Shown here in pieces: positions 5,803-10,015 of a DNA stretch of 10,015 bases. This stretch comes from Spirochaetales bacterium. GTDB lineage: Bacteria; Spirochaetota; Spirochaetia; DSM-27196; SLAA01. Position 1 is the first letter of the stretch. The number at the start of each line of letters is the position of its first letter. Position numbers and translations under genes: made by a program. The notes beneath the pieces were generated by a model that was not told the DNA's origin, did no database searches, and saw only the letters and a list, made by a program, of their open reading frames with translations. The stretch is taken from assembly GCA_007126415.1 (NCBI GenBank), contig SLBH01000101.1, positions 1 to 10,015 on the forward strand, read 5' to 3'.

Positions 5803-7763
5803 TAGGACCTTTCGCCATTCACGTTCAGAAACCGCAACAGGCGATCGGCCTGCGAGTAGTCCGGAACGATCAGCTGCGCTCCGGCTCGAATCAACCGCTC
5901 GCGTTTCTTCACGTTGAGTCCGTATCGGCGGACTTCGTCGGATGCAACCCCTATGGCGAAACCGCCGAGTTTGCGAGTTTCGCGTATCTCCACCGGCCCG
6001 TCGCCGAACGTGACCAGCGTCCCGGCGCGGTCGCTCCCGATCTCGGCCAGAATTCTCCGCAACACAACGCGTTTGGGGTCGTTCTCGGCGTCCCCAACCG
6101 AGCCGGCGATTCCGCCGCCGAACAAGCCGGCGTAGCCGAGCTGATCGGCCTCACGAACGAGATCGTCATGGTCGGTGCCGCTCGCAAGATACAGCACGAT
6201 GCCCGCATCGCGGAGCGCTTCGAGAAGCGCGACCGCACCCTTCACCGTGAGGTCCCCCACACCCAGCTCGCCTCTCCGAAACGCCGAGACGCGCCGATCG
6301 GCGAGCTCGAGGAGCTCCCGGTTGTAGAGCGCCTTGTACTCCTCGGCGGTCTTGATGCTCGGCTCCTCCACGTATCCGAACTCGCGCACCAGTTCGCGCA
6401 ACAGTTGCATCTGTATGATGGTCTGATACCCGGTGGTGCGGTCGATCAGTTCCCGAACGCGCCGACGCACCGGCTCGAGCTCGTCGGGGTGCAGATCCTC
6501 GAGCCTACCTCCAAGAACCGCCTCGCACATCATCGGTTCCATGATCTGCTCCCAGCCCTCACGAATCGTGGAGATCGTGCCGTCGTGGTCGAAGATTGCG
6601 TAGCGAAGCTGCGGTGGGGCGGCGGGAGCGGGCGGGGTGGGCCGGTTCACAATCTCGATCTGTGAGCGGTCGAGATACTCGGCGCACCGGGGCGCCCGCG
6701 CGAGTTCGGGGTTATGGATGTAGTCGCAGTCTCGGTTCAGCGCGCGCAGTTCGTCCGGCGACGCGGTTCCGGTCCTGAAGCGCTTCCCGATCGTTACGCC
6801 GGCGGCCAGAAGCCCAACCTGCACCGCGTCGCGATACGGGAACCCGCCCGCGCGCACCGCTGCGAGACCGGCCAGGAGACTGTCGCCCGCGCCAACGGTA
6901 TCTATCGGGCCGCCGACCGCAACAGCGGGAAACGCCTCAACCGACTGCCCCTCGGCCGTCACGCATCCGGCTTCTCCGTGCGTGATGCAGACCGGCGCGT
7001 CCCACCGCGCCGATAGCCGCTTCGCCGCATCGATCTCTTCGGTGCCGGGCCGGGGGGGGCTCCGAACCTCAGCTAGCGCTGAATCGGGCGGGCGTGGAAC
7101 AACCTGTTCTGCGAGGAGCCTTCGAGCCTCATCGAGATTGAGTTTGCGCACCGTGCCGGGATACTCATCGGGATAGTCGCGGCTGTCGAGAAACACCGGC
7201 ACCGTGGGAACCGCCGACACAAGCTCGGCCAACGCAGTGCGGAACCGGGGAGTGTGGATACCGTTTACGAGCTGCTGATTGATGATCACCGCGTGGAACC
7301 GCGGAAGCTCGTGCCGCAGCTGCTCGATGAGCTTCGCAGCGGTCTCCGGTTGTAAGCGGTTGAGGGTGCCGAGATCGATGCGTGACTGCTCGACGCCGTC
7401 GCGATACGGCTTGGTGTATACGTTCGTACTCCAGAGCTCCGGCTGAACCACCAAACCGCGGGCGTCGATGCCTTGCCGGGCACAGAGATGCGAGAGCTCG
7501 CGACCGTACATATCATCACCGATGACCCCGTACAGCGCAACCTCGGCCGCTCCGAGCGCGGCACAGTTCGCGGCAACATTGGCGGCACCACCCAAGTAGG
7601 TGTGCGCGCGCTCCACGATCTGCGTCTGCAGCCCGGTCTCGATCGAGCGCTCCGAGTCGGAGCTCAGGAAGTAATAGGTGTCGAGACATACATCGCCGAG
7701 AACCGCGACGCGCGCCGCAGAAGCGACGCCGGCGAGAATTCGATTCAGATGTTCATCCGTCAT
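5802..7763 (-). CDS. Bifunctional PfkB-family sugar kinase / HAD-family phosphatase fusion
   Basis: Predicted cytoplasmic two-domain enzyme, 653 aa. Residues about 18-340 are a PfkB/ribokinase domain resembling the kinase half of HldE/RfaE: LGDVCLDTY near the start, YLGGAANVAANCAALGA (about 56-72) and the ATP/catalytic signature DTVGAGDS with the base Asp at about 294. A proline-rich linker (about 375-384) leads to a HAD phosphatase domain: motif I FDHDGT (391-396, nucleophile Asp392), a helical cap with TTGYQTIIQM, motif II ASGT (about 527-530), the lysine of NDPKR (about 564) and motif IV GDGPVEI (about 587-593). No nucleotidyltransferase domain is present, so it is not HldE. Kinase plus phosphatase could convert a sugar 6- or 7-phosphate through a bisphosphate to the 1-phosphate, but the substrate is unknown. 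It is the first gene of the operon. The ATG at 7763 has GGAG upstream; a GTG at 7775 is the alternative start. Confidence 0.88.
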   Translation of the reverse strand: MTDEHLNRILAGVASAARVAVLGDVCLDTYYFLSSDSERSIETGLQTQIVERAHTYLGGAANVAANCAALGAAEVALYGVIGDDMYGRELSHLCARQGIDARGLVVQPELWSTNVYTKPYRDGVEQSRIDLGTLNRLQPETAAKLIEQLRHELPRFHAVIINQQLVNGIHTPRFRTALAELVSAVPTVPVFLDSRDYPDEYPGTVRKLNLDEARRLLAEQVVPRPPDSALAEVRSPPRPGTEEIDAAKRLSARWDAPVCITHGEAGCVTAEGQSVEAFPAVAVGGPIDTVGAGDSLLAGLAAVRAGGFPYRDAVQVGLLAAGVTIGKRFRTGTASPDELRALNRDCDYIHNPELARAPRCAEYLDRSQIEIVNRPTPPAPAAPPQLRYAIFDHDGTISTIREGWEQIMEPMMCEAVLGGRLEDLHPDELEPVRRRVRELIDRTTGYQTIIQMQLLRELVREFGYVEEPSIKTAEEYKALYNRELLELADRRVSAFRRGELGVGDLTVKGAVALLEALRDAGIVLYLASGTDHDDLVREADQLGYAGLFGGGIAGSVGDAENDPKRVVLRRILAEIGSDRAGTLVTFGDGPVEIRETRKLGGFAIGVASDEVRRYGLNVKKRERLIRAGAQLIVPDYSQADRLLRFLNVNGERS

Positions 7764-7796
7764 AGGTCTCCACACGCCTTTTTGAGCGCCAATCGC

Positions 7797-7812
7797 ATGT
7801 AAACGGTTACAT
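7797..7812. promoter_or_regulatory. LacI-type operator O1 at the operon promoter
   Basis: ATGTAAACGGTTACAT is a 16-bp near-palindrome centred on CG with one mismatched pair, the classic form of CG-centred LacI-family operators. It starts about 4 nt downstream of the -10 box of the operon promoter, covering the predicted transcription start, so a bound repressor would block initiation. The cognate repressor is very probably the LacI protein encoded divergently. Confidence 0.85.
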
Positions 7813-7816
7813 TCGC

Positions 7817-7846
7817 AGTATAGGTGGTGGTTCTAAGCGGTGTCAA
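7817..7846 (-). promoter_or_regulatory. Sigma-70-type promoter of the sugar operon
   Basis: On the minus strand TTGACA (perfect -35) and TATACT (5 of 6 for -10) are separated by 18 nt. The start of transcription would be near 7810, inside operator O1, giving a leader of roughly 47 nt before the kinase-phosphatase ATG. Confidence 0.8.
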
Positions 7847-7917
7847 GCACGAATGATTGAGCCCGCTCCGGCGCCCATACGGCGCCCGCTGCGGCGCACG
7901 CGGGCCGATTTTCCGGC

Positions 7918-7948
7918 TTGACCGACGCCGAAACCCGGTATTACTATG
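7918..7948 (+). promoter_or_regulatory. Candidate promoter P1 of the repressor-ROK transcript
   Basis: TTGACC (5 of 6) and TACTAT (4 of 6) are 19 nt apart, a slightly long spacer. Operator O2 lies 12 nt downstream of the -10 box, a roadblock position. This is an alternative to, or a partner of, the promoter overlapping O2. Confidence 0.4.
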
Positions 7949-7959
7949 CAGTTGGTGCG

Positions 7960-7973
7960 TGTAACCGTTTTCA
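7960..7973. promoter_or_regulatory. LacI-type operator O2 in front of the repressor gene
   Basis: TGTAACCGTTTTCA matches the reverse complement of operator O1 (TGTAACCGTTTACA) at 13 of 14 bases, centre to centre 162 bp away. It overlaps the candidate -35 box TTTTCA of the repressor gene, which predicts autorepression. The right half-site is weaker than in O1, so a lower affinity is likely. Confidence 0.75.
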
Positions 7974-7996
7974 CACAAGCGGTTCGGTGGTATGCT
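7968..7996 (+). promoter_or_regulatory. Candidate promoter P2 of the repressor-ROK transcript
   Basis: TTTTCA and TATGCT (each 4 of 6) are separated by exactly 17 nt. The start of transcription would be near 8003, giving a leader of about 33 nt. The -35 box lies inside operator O2. Confidence 0.45.
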
Positions 7997-8035
7997 TACG
8001 AGTCTAAGAATCAGAAAATGGAACAGCGAGGATCG

Positions 8036-9106
8036 ATGAGCCGGCATTTGACCATGAACGACATTGCGCGTCTTGCCGATGTATCGGTTGCTACGGTATC
8101 ACGCGTCCTCTCGAACTCACCCAACGTTCGCGACGACACACGCGCGCGGGTGCTCGCGGTTGTGAAGGAGCACCAGTACGAGCCGAGTTACGTCGCGCGC
8201 AGCTTAAGCACGAGCAAGACCAGAACCGTGGGAGTCGTGATAGACGATATCGCGAATCCGTTCTTCATGGAGCTCGCGAAAGGCGCTGAGCAGGTAGTGC
8301 GGCAACAGGGCTATACCATGCTGCTCACCTGCTCGAACTGGGATCGCGATGTGGAGCACGATCTCGTTCGAGCGCTGGTGCGCAACCGGGTCGAAGGGGT
8401 GCTGATAGCCGCTATCGATCCGGAGGCCGACTCGATCCGCCTGTTGAGAAGCTCGGGCGTCCCGTTTGTACTGATGAACTGCTGGAGTTCCGACAACACG
8501 GTCAGCTCGGTTTCCGGCGACAGCTACGCCGGCGGCGAGCTGGCCGGGAACTGTCTCTTGCGCGCGGATGTGCAGCAGTACATCTGCCTGTTCGGCGTGC
8601 CCCACCAGAGCTCGGACGAGCGCGCCCGGGGTTTCCTGGATGCAGTAGCCGCCGGTCACCCATCGGCTCCGCTCGAGACCTACTATGACGTCGAGACCTT
8701 CGACCAGGGGTACGAGATCGTGTCTCGTCTCGCCGCGGTGCACCGGATCGACCGTGTGCGCACCGGCATCTTCGCATCCAACGATTTTGTCGCTATGGGC
8801 GTGGTCGACAGTCTCGTCGATCACGGAATATCAGTCCCGGAGCAGGTCTCGGTGGTCGGCTTCGACGACATAGAGTTTGCCGCGCGCTATCGAGTGCCGC
8901 TCACTACCGTCGCCCAACCCAAAACGACGATGGGTGAACTCGCTGCGGGTGCACTACTCGACCGGCTCGAGCAGCCGAACAGAGACGGTCGACGACTCGT
9001 GCTGAAACCACGCCTGGTGGTGCGCGACACATGTCGCCCGTCGACCGAGCGCTCGGCGCAGCTGCGCGCACCGATCAACACAACGGAAACCCATGAGCAC
9101 ACCTGA
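8036..9106 (+). CDS. LacI-family transcriptional repressor
   Basis: DNA-binding regulator, 356 aa, with the standard LacI/GalR layout. The helix-turn-helix is at about residues 7-27 (MNDIARLADVSVATVSRVLS), the hinge helix at about 48-60 (YEPSYVARSLSTSKT), and a periplasmic-binding-protein-like effector domain follows from TVGVVIDDIANPFF at about 64 to the VVRDTCRP end. SVATVSRVL and the ARSL hinge suit CG-centred operators like the two found next to it. The chosen ATG has GAGG four bases upstream and puts the HTH at the normal distance from the N-terminus; the longer in-frame start at 7946 would run across the promoter and operator. The effector is probably a sugar or sugar phosphate of this pathway. 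The gene overlaps the ROK kinase gene downstream by 14 nt. Confidence 0.95.
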   Translation: MSRHLTMNDIARLADVSVATVSRVLSNSPNVRDDTRARVLAVVKEHQYEPSYVARSLSTSKTRTVGVVIDDIANPFFMELAKGAEQVVRQQGYTMLLTCSNWDRDVEHDLVRALVRNRVEGVLIAAIDPEADSIRLLRSSGVPFVLMNCWSSDNTVSSVSGDSYAGGELAGNCLLRADVQQYICLFGVPHQSSDERARGFLDAVAAGHPSAPLETYYDVETFDQGYEIVSRLAAVHRIDRVRTGIFASNDFVAMGVVDSLVDHGISVPEQVSVVGFDDIEFAARYRVPLTTVAQPKTTMGELAAGALLDRLEQPNRDGRRLVLKPRLVVRDTCRPSTERSAQLRAPINTTETHEHT

Positions 9107-10015
9107 GCGCTTCAACCGGTTCTACCTCGGCTTCGATATCGGCGGTACCAAATCAACCGTCGTGCTGGGAGACGAGGCCGGGGCAATGCTCCGGTCAGAG
9201 ACCGTCGAGACCGACCATGCAGTCGGTCCGGGCGCGATGATCGGGCGCCTCTGCGGTATCGCGGAGCGGATCGTAAGCGAGCACGGCCTCGCGCACGCGC
9301 CGCCGGTCGGGATCAGCTGCGGAGGGCCGCTCGACTCGTACCACGGCATCATTCACTCCCCGCCCAATCTCCCCGACTGGAACGAGATCCCGATTGTTGA
9401 GCTTGTCGAGAAACGCCTCGGCGCAGCCGTGAAGCTTCAGAACGACGCAAACGCCTGCGCGTTGGCGGAGTGGCGTTTCGGCGCGGGGCGCGGCAGCAGC
9501 AACATGATCTTCCTGACCTTCGGTACCGGGATGGGCGCGGGCCTGGTTCTCAACGGTAATCTGTACAGCGGAACAAACGACATGGCCGGTGAGATCGGCC
9601 ACGTTCGTATGGAGCCCGACGGGCCGCTCGGATACGGCAAGCATGGCTCGTTCGAAGGGTTCTGCAGCGGTGCCGGCATTGCACGCCTTGCGCAGCAGAT
9701 CGTGCGGCGCAAATGGGCCGAGGGCGGCGAGGTGCCCTTCTGCCGTAGCGAGGCCGATCTGGCCGGGCTCGACGCGCGGACGGTCGGTGTCGCCGCGCTC
9801 GACGGCGACGCGATCGCGCGCGAGATCATAGAGACGAGCGGCGAGTATTTGGGCCGCGGGCTGGCGATACTTGTCGACGTTCTTAACCCCGAGCGGATCG
9901 TAATCGGGAGCATCTTCGTGCGGCTTGAACCGCTTCTGCGTCCGCGCATGGAGGCGGTACTGCGTCGTGAGTGTCTCGAACGCTCCGCCGCGGTGTGTCG
10001 CGTGGTGCCCGCAGC
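9093..10015 (+). CDS. ROK-family sugar kinase, zinc-site variant (partial, right edge)
   Basis: ATP-dependent sugar kinase of the ROK family (glucokinase, fructokinase, mannokinase, N-acetylmannosamine kinase). 307 residues are visible with no stop, so little of a normal length near 310-330 is missing. Seen are DIGGTK (15-20, phosphate binding), PPNLPDWNEIP (sugar side), NDAN (117-120, with the likely catalytic Asp118), FGTGMGAGL (143-151), and GEIGH (166-170), whose His normally binds zinc and sugar. The usual CxCGxxGCxE zinc motif reads LGYGKHGSFE (179-188), so all three cysteines are replaced (Leu179, Tyr181, Ser186). The ATG overlaps the end of the repressor gene by 14 nt in another frame, with GGAAA just upstream, so both share one transcript. 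A repressor role is unlikely, since no HTH precedes the kinase domain. Confidence 0.93.
   Translation, partial: MSTPERFNRFYLGFDIGGTKSTVVLGDEAGAMLRSETVETDHAVGPGAMIGRLCGIAERIVSEHGLAHAPPVGISCGGPLDSYHGIIHSPPNLPDWNEIPIVELVEKRLGAAVKLQNDANACALAEWRFGAGRGSSNMIFLTFGTGMGAGLVLNGNLYSGTNDMAGEIGHVRMEPDGPLGYGKHGSFEGFCSGAGIARLAQQIVRRKWAEGGEVPFCRSEADLAGLDARTVGVAALDGDAIAREIIETSGEYLGRGLAILVDVLNPERIVIGSIFVRLEPLLRPRMEAVLRRECLERSAAVCRVVPA

Noticed and set aside
5484..6665. Plus-strand open frame of 393 codons across two minus-strand genes
   Set aside because: It is antisense to the kinase-phosphatase and deoxyhypusine-synthase-like genes and shows no family features.
5802..7763. Annotation as HldE (heptose kinase/adenylyltransferase)
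   Set aside because: The second domain is a HAD phosphatase with FDHDGT and GDG motifs, not a nucleotidyltransferase.
7946..8035. Longer N-terminus of the LacI repressor
   Set aside because: The extra 30 residues would be encoded across operator O2 and a candidate promoter, and would place the HTH too far from the N-terminus; the ATG at 8036 has a proper binding site.

Overview
The window reads as one carbohydrate uptake and processing locus from a fairly GC-rich bacterium. A spirochaete is my best guess. The solute-binding protein has a signal peptide that runs straight into a GGG-plus-glutamate linker without a lipobox cysteine, a style I associate with spirochaete ABC binding proteins. 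There is no rRNA or other phylogenetic marker here, so this remains an inference.

Layout. Bases 1-129 hold the 3' end of an unidentified plus-strand gene whose stop codon lies in the loop of a strong GC-rich hairpin (115-142). Converging on it is a six-gene minus-strand operon that starts near 7763 and runs leftward: a PfkB-type sugar kinase fused to a HAD phosphatase; a deoxyhypusine-synthase-like protein of unknown function; an AGE-family sugar 2-epimerase/isomerase; a sugar-binding protein resembling glucose/mannose binders; and two permeases of the MalF and MalG type. Gene spacing is tight (25 nt, 10 nt, 104 nt, 77 nt with a hairpin, and a 1-nt TGATG overlap). Divergent from it are a LacI-family repressor and, overlapping it by 14 nt, a ROK-family sugar kinase cut off by the right edge.

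Control. The 272-bp divergent region carries two copies, in opposite orientation, of a 14-bp LacI-type operator (13 of 14 bases identical). One lies at the predicted transcription start of a very good promoter for the operon (TTGACA, 18 nt, TATACT). The other overlaps a candidate -35 box of the repressor's own promoter. The simplest reading is that the LacI protein represses both arms, including itself, until an inducer sugar appears.

How the genes may work together. A monosaccharide or small sugar enters by the ABC transporter, whose ATPase is not in the window. The epimerase interconverts the sugar or a derivative, the ROK kinase phosphorylates it, and the kinase-phosphatase fusion could move phosphate from one carbon to another (phosphorylate, then remove the other phosphate). 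The deoxyhypusine-synthase-like protein has no obvious role in sugar catabolism. Together with the fusion it is the most novel part of the window.

Composition. The two permease genes are visibly poorer in G+C than the rest of the operon, with the change falling at the hairpin between the binding-protein gene and the first permease gene.
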